Of a stretch of DNA of 64,000 nucleotides, positions 1 to 9,588 are shown piece by piece. How positions within the stretch are numbered: the stretch's first letter is position 1; every line of letters starts with the position of its first letter. The stretch is from Lachnotalea glycerini (GTDB lineage Bacteria > Bacillota > Clostridia > Lachnospirales > Lachnospiraceae): positions 768,678 through 832,677 of the forward strand of contig NZ_QICS01000001.1 in assembly GCF_003201285.1 (NCBI RefSeq), given 5' to 3'. Under the pieces are notes generated by a model. It was not told the DNA's origin, ran no database searches, and saw nothing but the letters and a program-made list of their open reading frames with translations. The position numbers and the translations under genes were made by a program.

Positions 1-1769
1 GCAATATCAAGCTCCTCTAGCTGCTTCTTATCCACCACATCTGGAGCATTTGACATTAGGCAGGATGCATCCTTAACCTTAGGAAATGCAATAACATCTC
101 TAATGCTGTCCTCTTTCGCCATAAGCATAATCAAGCGATCTAATCCATAAGCAAGACCTGCGTGTGGCGGTACCCCGTATTTGAAAGCATTTAACAAAAA
201 TCCAAAACGCTCATAAGACTCTTCTTTGGTAAAGCCCAAAAGCTCAAACATCTTTTCCTGTACATCATCCTGATAGATTCGAATACTTCCGCCACCGATT
301 TCCGTTCCGTTAAGCACGATGTCATAAGCTTTTGCACGAGCAGCGGCCGGATTGGTATCTAATAATTCCAAATCCTCCTCCATTGGCATTGTAAATGGAT
401 GATGCATGGCTACCAATCTATTTTGCTCTTGAGACCACTCAAATAGAGGAAATTCAGTTACCCACAAGAAATTATACTTGGTTTTATCGATTAATTCTAA
501 GCTTCTTGCAATTTCAAGTCTTAAATTACCTAATACATCGTAAACTACTTTATTAACGTCCGCAGCAAATAATAATAAATCTCCCTTTTCACCATCCATT
601 GCGGTTACTAAAGCTTCTAATTCCTCTTCAGTCATAAACTTTGAAAAGGAAGACTTATAACTTCCATCCTCTCCGATTGAAAGATATGCAAGCCCTTTAG
701 CTCCAAAGTCCTTTGCAAACGCTACCAGTGCATCAATCTTCTTACGAGGCATTGCTCCCTGACCCTTTGCATTAATTCCTCTTACCGAGCCTCCATTTTC
801 CAAAGCTCCTGTAAATACTCCAAAGCCACAGTCTTTCACAGTCTCTGATACATCCTTTAATTCCATACCAAAACGAGTATCCGGCTTATCCGAACCATAT
901 CGGTTCATTGCTTCTTGCCATGTCATTCTCTGAATCGGAAGTGACACATCAATTCCAATGGTTTCATCAAACAGCTTCTTTAGCAATCTTTCATTGACAT
1001 CAAGAACATCATCTACGTCAACAAAAGATAATTCCATATCTATCTGTGTAAATTCAGGCTGTCTGTCTGCTCTTAAATCCTCATCACGAAAACATTTTGC
1101 AATTTGAAAATACCGATCAAAACCCGAGCACATCAAAAGCTGTTTGAACAACTGTGGAGACTGCGGCAAAGCATAAAAACTACCTGGATGCACACGGCTT
1201 GGAACCAGATAATCTCTTGCCCCTTCTGGTGTACTCTTTTGTAAAATTGGAGTTTCAATCTCTAGAAATCCTTCTTCTGCAAGGAATGTGCGAGTAATAT
1301 TTACTGCCTTACTTCTTAATATAATATTTTCTTGCAAATCCGGTCTTCTCAAATCTAAATATCTATATTTTAACCGAAGTTCTTCTTTCGTTTTGGAATT
1401 TTCTTCAATAGGAAACGGAGGAGTCTGTGCCTCTGAAAGGATTCTAATTTCCTTTGCCCGTATTTCAATATCTCCGGTTAAAAGATTTTCATTTACTGCG
1501 CCAGAACGTGCTTCCACTTTTCCTACTACTGCTATTACAAATTCACTTCTTAACTTTTCTGCCTTTGCAAAACCTTCTGCCTTAACATCTGCCGCTTCAA
1601 ATATAATTTGTATCATTCCGGAACGGTCACGTAAATCTACAAAGATAATTCCGCCTTTATTTCTGCTTTTTTGTACCCAGCCCATTACGATAACTTCTTC
1701 TCCAATATTGGAACTTGTAACCTGTGTACATCTGTGGGTTCTATGCAACCCTTTCATTGATTCTGCCAT
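1..1769 (-). CDS. aspS: Aspartyl-tRNA synthetase, 3' end cut off by window edge
   Basis: Charges tRNA-Asp with aspartate in the cytosol. About 589 codons are present and the stop lies beyond the window edge, so this is nearly the whole class II bacterial-type enzyme. The N-terminal OB-fold anticodon-binding domain begins with MAESMKGLHRTHRC. The class II core follows, with FRDEDLRADRQPEFTQ (motif 2) and the GAD insertion. Near the cut end is GLAYGLDRLIMLM (motif 3). The ATG start is chosen because GGAGGAAAT lies just upstream. It is the last gene of a minus-strand run after hisS, 136 bp away, and no T-box leader is visible in that gap. The family call is secure. Whether it is discriminating or non-discriminating was not determined. 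Confidence 0.97.
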   Translation of the reverse strand, partial: MAESMKGLHRTHRCTQVTSSNIGEEVIVMGWVQKSRNKGGIIFVDLRDRSGMIQIIFEAADVKAEGFAKAEKLRSEFVIAVVGKVEARSGAVNENLLTGDIEIRAKEIRILSEAQTPPFPIEENSKTKEELRLKYRYLDLRRPDLQENIILRSKAVNITRTFLAEEGFLEIETPILQKSTPEGARDYLVPSRVHPGSFYALPQSPQLFKQLLMCSGFDRYFQIAKCFRDEDLRADRQPEFTQIDMELSFVDVDDVLDVNERLLKKLFDETIGIDVSLPIQRMTWQEAMNRYGSDKPDTRFGMELKDVSETVKDCGFGVFTGALENGGSVRGINAKGQGAMPRKKIDALVAFAKDFGAKGLAYLSIGEDGSYKSSFSKFMTEEELEALVTAMDGEKGDLLLFAADVNKVVYDVLGNLRLEIARSLELIDKTKYNFLWVTEFPLFEWSQEQNRLVAMHHPFTMPMEEDLELLDTNPAAARAKAYDIVLNGTEIGGGSIRIYQDDVQEKMFELLGFTKEESYERFGFLLNAFKYGVPPHAGLAYGLDRLIMLMAKEDSIRDVIAFPKVKDASCLMSNAPDVVDKKQLEELDI

Positions 1770-1905
1770 AATTTCCTCCATTCATGCGACTTTACAAGCT
1801 CTTTATATGAGCAGGAAGTTTATTTTCTGCCTCTCTTTGTGTGCCGCTCTTAAAACGATACAGATAAACACATAAGTGTCTATCTGCCATTTTGGTAAAC
1901 TTTTT

Positions 1906-3162
1906 TTAATTATTTTGCTTAATAATATACTCTGCTATCTCATCAAGAGCAAGCTCTATCTGTTCGCCGGTATCCATTTCCTTTATTTTCGCCCGATTGT
2001 CATCAAGCTCTTGCGTACCTATAATAACCGTATATTTTGCTCCAAGCTTATTGGCATACTTCATTTGTGCTTTCACACTTCGATCCATATAATCAGTTTC
2101 AACTATAATCTGATTGCTTCTTACTTCATTCACAAGCTTATATGCTTTTGCCTTTGCTTCTTTTCCAAGTATTCCAACATATAACTGGATTGGCTTCTTC
2201 GGTTCTAATTCTACACCTTCCTTTTCCAGAAAATAAAGAATTCTCTCAATACCCATGCCGAATCCTACAGATGGAATATCTTGTTTTTCATCAATCTCAT
2301 GAATTAAACCATCATATCTTCCTCCACCGCAAAGTGTGAAGCCTTCTGAATTTACAAACTCAAATACTGTTTTTGTATAATAATCCAGTCCACGCACAAT
2401 TCCTGTATCAATTTCATAAGGAATATTTAATTCATCTAATAAGAGCTTGAGCTCTTCCCAATGCTCCTTACATTCCGTATCCAGATATTCTATTGTTCTT
2501 GGTGCATCCTTTACAATTTCCTTACATGCGTCTACCTTACAATCTATAACACGAAGAGGATTCTTTTGCATTCTCTCTTTGCAGGTAGGACATAATTTAT
2601 ACTCATGTTGCTTTAAATAGTGACAAAGCGCTTCATTATACGTTTTCCGGCAATTAGCACATCCTATACTATTTATGTGAAGCTTAGCATCCTTTAAGCC
2701 CAATTTACCTATCAGCGTTGTGATTAAGGTAATCAGCTCCACTTCGGCAAGTGGTGATTTAGAGCCTACAAATTCCACTCCAAACTGGTGATGCTGTCTT
2801 AGTCTTCCACTTTGGGGTTTCTCATAGCGAAAAGCCGGTGTTACATAATATAACTTTGTCGGAGCCGGTTCTGCATACATATTATGCTCTAAATATGCTC
2901 TCATTACAGGTGACGTACCCTCCGGTTTGAGCGTTATACTTCTATTGCCTTTATCAGTAAACGTATACATTTCCTTTTGAACCACATCGGTCGTTTCTCC
3001 AACGCCACGCTGAAATAATACGGTATGCTCAAATATCGGTGTTATAATTTCACTCATATTATAAGTGTCAGCTAATTCTCTTGCTAATTTTTCAATAACA
3101 CTTCTTTTGTGCATACTGTCACCATACCAGTCCTCTACTCCTCTTGGTGCTTGTGTAATCAT
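1906..3162 (-). CDS. hisS: Histidyl-tRNA synthetase
   Basis: Charges tRNA-His with histidine. The 418-residue class II enzyme begins [14 protein letters not shown]. It carries motif 2 ([20 protein letters not shown]), the His-specific signatures [13 protein letters not shown] and GGGRYDGL, and a C-terminal anticodon-binding domain ([11 protein letters not shown] onward). A longer reading from a TTG five codons upstream is possible, but the GGAGGAG Shine-Dalgarno lies inside that extension, so the ATG at 3162 is preferred. A zinc-ribbon-like insertion with four Cys (residues about 170-200, CANC and CPTC) is visible. It sits between the HD-GYP gene and aspS, the usual hisS-aspS pairing in Firmicutes. 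Confidence 0.97.
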   Translation of the reverse strand: MITQAPRGVEDWYGDSMHKRSVIEKLARELADTYNMSEIITPIFEHTVLFQRGVGETTDVVQKEMYTFTDKGNRSITLKPEGTSPVMRAYLEHNMYAEPAPTKLYYVTPAFRYEKPQSGRLRQHHQFGVEFVGSKSPLAEVELITLITTLIGKLGLKDAKLHINSIGCANCRKTYNEALCHYLKQHEYKLCPTCKERMQKNPLRVIDCKVDACKEIVKDAPRTIEYLDTECKEHWEELKLLLDELNIPYEIDTGIVRGLDYYTKTVFEFVNSEGFTLCGGGRYDGLIHEIDEKQDIPSVGFGMGIERILYFLEKEGVELEPKKPIQLYVGILGKEAKAKAYKLVNEVRSNQIIVETDYMDRSVKAQMKYANKLGAKYTVIIGTQELDDNRAKIKEMDTGEQIELALDEIAEYIIKQNN

Positions 3163-3242
3163 AATAATCTCCTCCAATATATATCTTAAAACGGCAAAGA
3201 ACCGCTCTTAAATCAGATAATCAATATTTTTAACATTTATCC

Positions 3243-3824
3243 TTAAATATCATAAAAGCTTATACTATTCTCGCTGTTTATTACTCGTAAAAATGCCAAA
3301 AAGACCTGCATATCAAAATTTTTAACCTCTTCTATCATAAGTTCTACCGCTGTATTAACATCAAATGCGCTTCTATATGGTCTATCCGAAATCAACGCCG
3401 CAAACACATCGCACACTCTTAGAATTCTTGCTCCAAAAGGTATCTCTGTCCCTTTCAAATTGTCAGGATAACCGCTTCCATCAAAATTTTCATGATGATA
3501 CAAGATCGCTTCCAATATAAAATCAGAATAATCCTTGTTTTTTAGTATATCATAACTAAATTTTGAATGCATCCTGATATATTTCATCTCTTCTACTGCC
3601 AATGTATTTTCATCTCGTCCGTATAAATAGCTTGACAATTTCAATTTCCCGATATCATGTACTATACCAGCCTCCGCGAGTTCATAACATTTACTCTCAT
3701 CAAAATCAAGCTCTTTCGCAATTTGATATGCCAGATTACTGACACACATGCCGTGCACAAGATTATAGTACATGTCACTATTTATTACCTCATCCTTTTG
3801 GGGCGATATGTTCAAGGCATCCAT
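3243..3824 (-). CDS. Stand-alone HD-GYP domain protein
   Basis: A 193-residue protein made almost entirely of one HD-GYP domain, the family that hydrolyses cyclic di-GMP or other cyclic dinucleotides. The metal-binding HDIGK motif, a downstream HH-E pair (YHHENFDGSGYP) and the loop IPFGARILRVCDVFAAL are intact, so it is probably catalytically active. There is no receiver, PAS or membrane segment, so sensing must come from a partner. The start is set at the second Met because GAGGAG stands 9 bp before it. It follows the hemZ stop closely and is probably cotranscribed with hemZ and hisS. The substrate is not decided by the sequence. Confidence 0.85.
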   Translation of the reverse strand: MDALNISPQKDEVINSDMYYNLVHGMCVSNLAYQIAKELDFDESKCYELAEAGIVHDIGKLKLSSYLYGRDENTLAVEEMKYIRMHSKFSYDILKNKDYSDFILEAILYHHENFDGSGYPDNLKGTEIPFGARILRVCDVFAALISDRPYRSAFDVNTAVELMIEEVKNFDMQVFLAFLRVINSENSISFYDI

Positions 3825-3837
3825 ACTCATCGTCTCC

Positions 3838-5316
3838 TCATAATAAATTTGACTCTATAAAACTGCTCTTTCGTTGTATCATTTCATCAATGCGTTCTAT
3901 ATAATTATCAACATCTTTTACATTCTCAATTCGCTCGATTCGAAATCCATCTGGAAAAACGATCTTTGTGGAAGCACCTGCCCCCATTGCTACAATCGTT
4001 TGTTTTTCCTCCATAATCAAGATATTATAAATCCCTTCCTTGCCTTCCTTTGCATATCCAACATTTTCTAAGTTTCCAGCCATATTTTGCTGTCTGTATA
4101 AATAGTAAGGTGTTGCATCTATCTTTTTCGCATATTCCTTTGTCATTTCAATAATTTCGTTATTATTTATTATTGCATATTCGTTATAAAGCTCCTTAAA
4201 CATATTTAGTCTGGCTGCTCTTTTAATTGCCAAAGAATGAACCGTTACACTGTCAGGATTAAGCTTTACAATTTCTTCCATCGTATATTTGACCGCCTGC
4301 ATGTCTTCGTCCGGAAGCCCTACAATCAAATCCATATTTATATTATCAAACCCCGCTTCTCTTGCCATATGAAACGCAGTATGAATTTGTTCTACCGTAT
4401 GCCGTCTCCCAATGATATCTAACGTCTTTTGGTTCATTGTCTGAGGATTAATTGAAATTCTGGTAACACGATGTGCCTTTAACACCTGAAATTTATCCTG
4501 TGAAACACTATCCGGACGTCCGGCCTCAACGGTTAATTCACATAGTCCCAAATAATCAAATGACGTTTCAAGCTTTGTCAATAAACGATCCAGTTGCTTT
4601 GCCGACAGGGTGGTTGGTGTTCCTCCACCAATATAAATTGTATTCAGCGTTCTGTTTTTAAACGCAGAGGCAGCATAATCAATTTCCTTACAAAGCGCAT
4701 CTAAATATTCGTCTACGCGCTTTTCCCACTTTGCAATCGGATAAGAAGTAAAGGAACAATATAAGCATGTCGTTGGACAAAAAGGTATTCCAATATAAAT
4801 ACTATAGCCATTTTTATAGTCAATATCTTTTAATATTTTAAGCTCTCGTTTCGCAATATCAATGCTTAAATCAATCTTTTCCTGCGTAGCTTGATAAGTC
4901 TCTTTCATGTATTGTCTGACTTCAACATCGGTCTTTCCTCTTTCAATCAAAGATACCGGGATTTTAGTAGGACGTATCCCTGTTAAGGTACCCCACGCAA
5001 GTACCCTGCCTGTAAATAGGCTTAGTATATCATATAATAAATGCTTGATAATATTTTTGGCTTCCACTCTGGAATCCAGATTAATATCAGCACTCTGCAT
5101 CAAATGCTTCCCATTGCTATCATCTGCTTCTATCCGAACTGAATTATTCTCGTAATTCACCGTTATCACTGCTTCTATTTCATCCGGCGACTTATTATTG
5201 TCCTCTTCTACAAATGTAGCAGCCTCTTTATCCGGATAAAATGCTTTTACAAGCGAAAATATATCATATTCAAAATCTCTTCTGTTTTGCTGTATCTTAA
5301 TCATTGCTATTTTCAA
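3838..5316 (-). CDS. hemZ: HemZ-type radical SAM coproporphyrinogen dehydrogenase-like protein
   Basis: A 492-residue radical SAM enzyme of the HemN/HemZ branch, linked to oxygen-independent oxidation of coproporphyrinogen III or to heme handling. The radical SAM cluster motif is CPTTCLYCSF (CxxxCxxC), followed by YIGGGTPTTLS and a SAM-binding region (VEAGRPDSV). The N-terminal ~165 residues are a HemZ-type extension. The TTG at 5316 lies 5 bp after the upstream stop and has a weak AGG 9 bp before it. An ATG four codons further in is the alternative start. It sits between the MBL hydrolase and the HD-GYP gene, a placement common in Clostridia. The family is clear. The true substrate in this organism is not proven, because HemN-like and HemW-like roles differ. 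Confidence 0.88.
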   Translation of the reverse strand: MKIAMIKIQQNRRDFEYDIFSLVKAFYPDKEAATFVEEDNNKSPDEIEAVITVNYENNSVRIEADDSNGKHLMQSADINLDSRVEAKNIIKHLLYDILSLFTGRVLAWGTLTGIRPTKIPVSLIERGKTDVEVRQYMKETYQATQEKIDLSIDIAKRELKILKDIDYKNGYSIYIGIPFCPTTCLYCSFTSYPIAKWEKRVDEYLDALCKEIDYAASAFKNRTLNTIYIGGGTPTTLSAKQLDRLLTKLETSFDYLGLCELTVEAGRPDSVSQDKFQVLKAHRVTRISINPQTMNQKTLDIIGRRHTVEQIHTAFHMAREAGFDNINMDLIVGLPDEDMQAVKYTMEEIVKLNPDSVTVHSLAIKRAARLNMFKELYNEYAIINNNEIIEMTKEYAKKIDATPYYLYRQQNMAGNLENVGYAKEGKEGIYNILIMEEKQTIVAMGAGASTKIVFPDGFRIERIENVKDVDNYIERIDEMIQRKSSFIESNLL

Positions 5317-5321
5317 TTTGC

Positions 5322-5954
5322 TTAGCCTATATATGGGTTAAACTTCCTTTCACGTCCAATGCTTGTTTCATCCTCATGTCCCGGATATACTATCACATCG
5401 TCTTCTAATACAAATAATTTATCCTTAATGCTTCTTACTAAGGTCGACGTGCTTCCTGTTGGAAAATCACTTCTTCCTACTGAGCCATTAAACAAGGTAT
5501 CTCCGCTTAATAACAGTTTTTCCTTTTCAAACAAATAGCAGACACCACCAATCGTATGACCCGGAGTATACAAAGTTTTTATTTTTGTTCCTAACAGCTC
5601 TAATATCTCACCATCTTTTAGGAACCTGTCTGCTTTCACGATACAAAAGTTTCCGCCCATAGAATCAGATAGATTTTTAGCCGGATCCTCTAATATTTCT
5701 TTTTCCTGTTCGTGAGCCATAACTGGAATTTGATAGTTTTCTTTTAAATACGCAACAGCCATAATATGGTCAAAATGCCCATGTGTAAGCAAAATGGCCT
5801 GAAGATTAAGATCTTTTTCCTCTATTATACTCTTAATATATGCACCATTATCTGCCGGGTCTACTATAATTGCTTCTTTTGTATCAACATTATATACCAG
5901 ATAGCAATTCGTTCTTACCATTCCCAATGGGAATTTTTCAACTATGATAGACAT
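5322..5954 (-). CDS. Metallo-beta-lactamase fold hydrolase, glyoxalase II type
   Basis: A 210-residue MBL-fold hydrolase like glyoxalase II and YqgX-type thioesterases. The zinc ligands are visible: the THGHFDHI motif, a histidine in LYTPGHTIGG, an aspartate in LLSGDTLF, and a final histidine in VYPGHEDETSIG. These enzymes hydrolyse thioesters such as S-lactoylglutathione or bacillithiol-type adducts, but the physiological substrate cannot be read from sequence. The start is moved to the ATG at 5954, which has AGGAGG 5 bp upstream. The longer reading would overlap relA. It lies 16 bp after the relA stop, so it is very likely in the same transcript. Confidence 0.9.
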   Translation of the reverse strand: MSIIVEKFPLGMVRTNCYLVYNVDTKEAIIVDPADNGAYIKSIIEEKDLNLQAILLTHGHFDHIMAVAYLKENYQIPVMAHEQEKEILEDPAKNLSDSMGGNFCIVKADRFLKDGEILELLGTKIKTLYTPGHTIGGVCYLFEKEKLLLSGDTLFNGSVGRSDFPTGSTSTLVRSIKDKLFVLEDDVIVYPGHEDETSIGRERKFNPYIG

Positions 5955-5970
5955 TTCTTCCTCCTTTTTG

Positions 5971-8274
5971 TCAGCCCGTAGTTCTCTCAATATCTAAGAC
6001 TGATTCAATATGTCTTAGCTTATCAATAATTCGATTTAATTCATCTCTTCCGTGAATTTCAAATGCAATTGATATACTTGCAGTGCCCTGCTTACTAGTT
6101 CTGCAATTCATAGACGTTACATCTGTCTTTGTTTCTGTAAATACTTTAGAAATATCAACCAAAATACCTGATCTATTATTTGCAAATATCATTATTTCCG
6201 CTGTGTACATTTCATTACCCACCGAATTATCTGACTGCTGCCATTCCGCATCAATAAGTCTGACTCTTTCTGTATCCGTCAAATTTATAATATTAACACA
6301 GTCTGTTCTATGGATAGATACACCTCTTCCTCTTGTAATGAACCCAACTATTTCATCTCCAGGAACTGGACTGCAGCATTTTGAAAAGCGAACTGCAACA
6401 TCATGTATTCCCTTGACTACAATACCGCTCTTGGATTTGACTACACGTATTTTCTCCTTGCTTTCACTTACATTTTCCAATACCTTTTCATCGGACAGTT
6501 CTCGCTTATGTGTCTTGTCATATTCCTCAACAAGTTTATTAATGACCTGACCTTCCTTTAACCCACCATGACCGATTGCCGCATTTACTGAATCCCAATC
6601 CTTAAAACCATACTTGCGCATAATTACTGTCATATATTCTGGCTTCATCAAATCACTTAAAGTAATACCTTTGGTTTTACAGTATTGAATCAACATTTCC
6701 TTGCCTTTAATGATGTTGTCTTCTTTTAATTCATTTTTAAACCATTGGTTTATTTTACTTTTAGCCTGTGTACTTTTAACAACACTTAGCCAATCACGAC
6801 TTGGTCCTTTGGAATTTTGTGAGGTTACAATTTCTACTCTGTCTCCATTTTGAAGGACATAATCAATAGTCACTAATTTACCGTTAACCCTGGCACCTAC
6901 CATTTTATTTCCAACTGCACTATGAATGCTGTATGCAAAGTCTATTGGTGTTGAACCGTTTGGTAGATTTTTAACATCACCCGATGGCGTAAAGCAGTAA
7001 ACATTTTCTGAAAAAATATCAAAATCGCTCTTTAGCAAGCTCATGAATTCTTTATTATCCGACATATCTCTTTGCCATTCCAGAATCTGTCTCAGCCAGC
7101 TTAATTTAGCCTCCTCCTGCTCCTCCACATGCTTACCGTCAGAAGCTTCCTTGTATTTCCAGTGCGCAGCAATACCGTATTCTGCTGTTCTGTGCATCTC
7201 AAAAGTTCTAATCTGTATCTCAAAAGGATGCCCATTTGGTCCAATCAAGGTAGTATGAAGGGATTGATACATATTAGGCTTTGGCATAGCGATATAATCC
7301 TTGAATCGTCCAGGAATTGGTTTGTATAGTTCGTGGATAATACCAAGCGCAGCATAGCAATCCTTAACTGTTTCAACAATAATTCTGACTGCAAACAAAT
7401 CATATATCTGCTCCAGTGTCTTATCCTGATTCACCATTTTCTTATATATACTGAAAAAATGCTTGATTCTACCGTCAATTTTAGCTTCTATTCCTGCATT
7501 CTCAATGTGTGTTCTGACCTCATCTACAATGTCTTGAACTAATTGTTCCCTTTCACTTTTCCTAAGAGTGATTTTTTCTACCAAATCATAATAAACTTCC
7601 GGTTCCAGATATTTTAACGACAAATCATCCAATTCGATTTTAATTTTGGAAATACCTAGCCTTTGTGCAATAGGAGCATAAATGTCCATGGTTTCTCTTG
7701 CTTTTTCCTTTTGCTTTTCAGGCTTCATGTATTTTAGTGTCCGCATATTGTGAAGGCGGTCTGCAAGCTTAATCAAAATTACCCGGATATCTTTTGCCAT
7801 TGCCAAAAACATCTTTCTTAAGTTCTCCGCCTGCACCTCAACCTTATCCTTTGAATAGGACAACTGACCTAATTTAGTTACCCCATCCACAAGTAATGCA
7901 ACTTCTTCGCTAAATTCTGTTGCTATTTCTTCAGTAGTCATTACGGTATCCTCTACCACATCATGAAGCAGTCCGGCAACAATTGTTTCCTTATCAAGTT
8001 CAAGCTCTGCCAATATAATTGCAACACAAAGAGGGTGAATAATATAAGGTTCACCTGATTTTCGAACTTGCCCATCATGAGCAGTTTTCGCCACGTTATA
8101 TGCTTTTTCTATTAAAGAAATATCCGTTGAAGGATGATATTTTCTAACACTTTCGATTAGTTCATTATAAAGAATATCCGGACTTGTAAAATCTGCTGGT
8201 GCTTTTACGTTATTATCATCCACTTTCATTTCTTCCATTCTATTCATTATCTGTTTCCCTTGTTTATCCGACAT
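5971..8274 (-). CDS. relA: Bifunctional (p)ppGpp synthetase/hydrolase
   Basis: Makes and degrades the alarmone (p)ppGpp in the stringent response. The 767-residue Rel/SpoT protein is complete. The HD hydrolase domain carries GLLHDVVEDT (His104-Asp105). The synthetase domain has RFKDYIAMPKPNMYQSLHTT. A TGS domain starts near VYCFTPSGDVKNLP, a zinc-finger region contains FSKCCSPVPGD, and a C-terminal ACT domain ends the protein. Both catalytic centres look intact, as expected for the single long Rel of Firmicutes. The ATG has GGTGA 4 bp upstream. It follows apt, from which a terminator separates it, and probably has its own promoter at 8309-8337. The MBL hydrolase and hemZ follow. Confidence 0.97.
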   Translation of the reverse strand: MSDKQGKQIMNRMEEMKVDDNNVKAPADFTSPDILYNELIESVRKYHPSTDISLIEKAYNVAKTAHDGQVRKSGEPYIIHPLCVAIILAELELDKETIVAGLLHDVVEDTVMTTEEIATEFSEEVALLVDGVTKLGQLSYSKDKVEVQAENLRKMFLAMAKDIRVILIKLADRLHNMRTLKYMKPEKQKEKARETMDIYAPIAQRLGISKIKIELDDLSLKYLEPEVYYDLVEKITLRKSEREQLVQDIVDEVRTHIENAGIEAKIDGRIKHFFSIYKKMVNQDKTLEQIYDLFAVRIIVETVKDCYAALGIIHELYKPIPGRFKDYIAMPKPNMYQSLHTTLIGPNGHPFEIQIRTFEMHRTAEYGIAAHWKYKEASDGKHVEEQEEAKLSWLRQILEWQRDMSDNKEFMSLLKSDFDIFSENVYCFTPSGDVKNLPNGSTPIDFAYSIHSAVGNKMVGARVNGKLVTIDYVLQNGDRVEIVTSQNSKGPSRDWLSVVKSTQAKSKINQWFKNELKEDNIIKGKEMLIQYCKTKGITLSDLMKPEYMTVIMRKYGFKDWDSVNAAIGHGGLKEGQVINKLVEEYDKTHKRELSDEKVLENVSESKEKIRVVKSKSGIVVKGIHDVAVRFSKCCSPVPGDEIVGFITRGRGVSIHRTDCVNIINLTDTERVRLIDAEWQQSDNSVGNEMYTAEIMIFANNRSGILVDISKVFTETKTDVTSMNCRTSKQGTASISIAFEIHGRDELNRIIDKLRHIESVLDIERTTG

Positions 8275-8308
8275 ATATTCACCATCTATCTCAGTACATT
8301 TGATTCTT

Positions 8309-8337
8309 ATTATAATTTTTTTTGTCTATATGTGCAA
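8309..8337 (-). promoter_or_regulatory. Predicted sigma-A promoter of relA
   Basis: Read on the minus strand, TTGCAC and TATAAT are separated by 17 bp, about 35 bp before the relA start. It lies between the apt terminator and relA, where a promoter is expected. Confidence 0.55.
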
Positions 8338-8375
8338 TAGTAAATTCAAAATTTTTGTCGTACCGTTCATTTTAT

Positions 8376-8410
8376 GCAAAAAAGTGACTATCGATTCTTC
8401 AATAATCACT
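8376..8410 (-). terminator. Rho-independent terminator after apt
   Basis: On the minus strand a 12-bp stem (AGTGATTATTGA paired with TCGATAGTCACT, two G-U pairs) with a 4-nt loop is followed by TTTTTTG. It lies 65 bp after the apt stop. Confidence 0.8.
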
Positions 8411-8474
8411 TTCTCTCTGTTCTATTCAAATCTTGTAAAAACGATATACAAGTTCTTTAAAACAGGTATTTAAT

Positions 8475-8999
8475 TTATTTGCCCGAATAATGTATAACAG
8501 ACTCTACATCATATCCATTTAATTTGTTTCTTCCTTTTAAACCTTCCAGTTCCATAAGAAATACTATTTTAACCACCTTGCCGCCTAATTCCTCAATCAA
8601 CGAAACAATGGCTTCAATCGTTCCACCTGTAGCCATCAAGTCATCCACAATAATAACCTTCTGACCTGGCTTTATTGAATCTCTATGCATCTCTACAGTA
8701 GCTGTACCATATTCAAGTGCATACTCCTTTTCGATTGTTTCACAAGGAAGCTTTCCCTTTTTCCTTACAGGAACAAAGGCTTTTTTTAAATTGTATGCAA
8801 TAGGAACTCCGAAAATAAATCCTCTGGATTCAGGTCCTACAATAACATCACATGCGGTATCTCCAATTAAATCCTGAATAGAATCAATTGCTAAATGCAG
8901 TCCTTCTGCATCTTGTAATACGGAAGTTACATCTCGGAAAATAATACCTTCTTCTGGAAAATCCGGTATATTTCTTACGTATTCTTCTATCTTTTTCAT
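8475..8999 (-). CDS. apt: Adenine phosphoribosyltransferase
   Basis: Purine salvage: converts adenine and PRPP to AMP in the cytosol. The 174-residue protein has the APT features FPEEGIIFRDVTS near the N-terminus, the GPESRGFIFG substrate loop and the PRPP-binding motif VIIVDDLMATGGT. The start is set at the ATG at 8999 (MKKIEEYVRNIPDFP), with GGAG 9 bp upstream. A start five codons earlier is possible but has no ribosome-binding site. Apt next to relA is a conserved Firmicutes arrangement. A hairpin lies in its 5' leader, and its own promoter is predicted at 9072-9100. Confidence 0.96.
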   Translation of the reverse strand: MKKIEEYVRNIPDFPEEGIIFRDVTSVLQDAEGLHLAIDSIQDLIGDTACDVIVGPESRGFIFGVPIAYNLKKAFVPVRKKGKLPCETIEKEYALEYGTATVEMHRDSIKPGQKVIIVDDLMATGGTIEAIVSLIEELGGKVVKIVFLMELEGLKGRNKLNGYDVESVIHYSGK

Positions 9000-9020
9000 C
9001 TGCCTAATCTCCATTCTCTT

Positions 9021-9052
9021 GCAATGGAATTGTACTTCGCAATTTCCATTGC
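9021..9052 (-). other. Hairpin in the apt leader
   Basis: A 9-bp perfect inverted repeat (GCAATGGAA with TTCCATTGC) with a 14-nt loop lies between the predicted apt promoter and its ribosome-binding site. No U-tract follows on the minus strand, so it is not an obvious terminator. It could be an mRNA-stabilising or regulatory stem. Confidence 0.45.
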
Positions 9053-9071
9053 TGTTAAATCATACTTGCTA

Positions 9072-9100
9072 AGTATAGCATTTTTGAATAGAGCATGCAA
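9072..9100 (-). promoter_or_regulatory. Predicted sigma-A promoter of apt
   Basis: TTGCAT and TATACT on the minus strand, spaced by 17 bp, about 75 bp upstream of the apt start and downstream of nifU. It supports separate transcription of apt from the nifSU operon. Confidence 0.6.
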
Positions 9101-9135
9101 GATTAATATAAATCCTTTTTTATATTACTTTCAAT

Positions 9136-9570
9136 TTATATTTCTTCAAAACTGTCATGTTCGCCAATATCTGCCTTTGGCTCCTTTAAACCATCTATTT
9201 CAATATTATGTTTTTGCGCATAATCCCAAAGCGCTGCATGGATTGCTTCTTCTGCCAATAAAGAACAATGTACCTTAACCGGCGGTAGTCCGTCCAAAGC
9301 TTCCATTACCGCTTTATTCGTGACAGCCATTGCTTCCTTAACTGTTTTACCTTTAACAAGCTCTGTTGCCATACTGCTTGTTGCAACTGCCGCACCACAA
9401 CCAAAAGTCTTGAATTTTACATCCTCTATGACATCGCCTTCTATTTTAAGAAATACTCGCATGATATCTCCGCATTTCGCATTACCAACCGTACCAATAC
9501 CACTAGCATCCTCTATTTCTCCCATATTTCTTGGGTTTTTAAAATGATCCATTACCTTTTCTGTATACAT
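9136..9570 (-). CDS. nifU: NifU/IscU-type Fe-S cluster scaffold
   Basis: Scaffold on which Fe-S clusters are assembled from sulfur delivered by the neighbouring cysteine desulfurase. The 144-residue protein keeps the three scaffold cysteines: Cys33 in NAKCGD (with the IscU-type Asp35), Cys58 in FGCGAA and Cys102 in VHCSLLAEEA. It is the single-domain IscU-like form with a short acidic C-terminal tail. It begins 18 bp after nifS in the same operon and has a Shine-Dalgarno just upstream. No hscA/hscB or ferredoxin gene follows, as is usual in Clostridia with the minimal nifS-nifU pair. Confidence 0.95.
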   Translation of the reverse strand: MYTEKVMDHFKNPRNMGEIEDASGIGTVGNAKCGDIMRVFLKIEGDVIEDVKFKTFGCGAAVATSSMATELVKGKTVKEAMAVTNKAVMEALDGLPPVKVHCSLLAEEAIHAALWDYAQKHNIEIDGLKEPKADIGEHDSFEEI

Positions 9571-9588
9571 AAAAACCGCTCCTTTCCT

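Noticed and set aside
3163-3242. T-box leader for hisS
   Set aside because: The gap of 80 bp is too short, and no T-box sequence is present.
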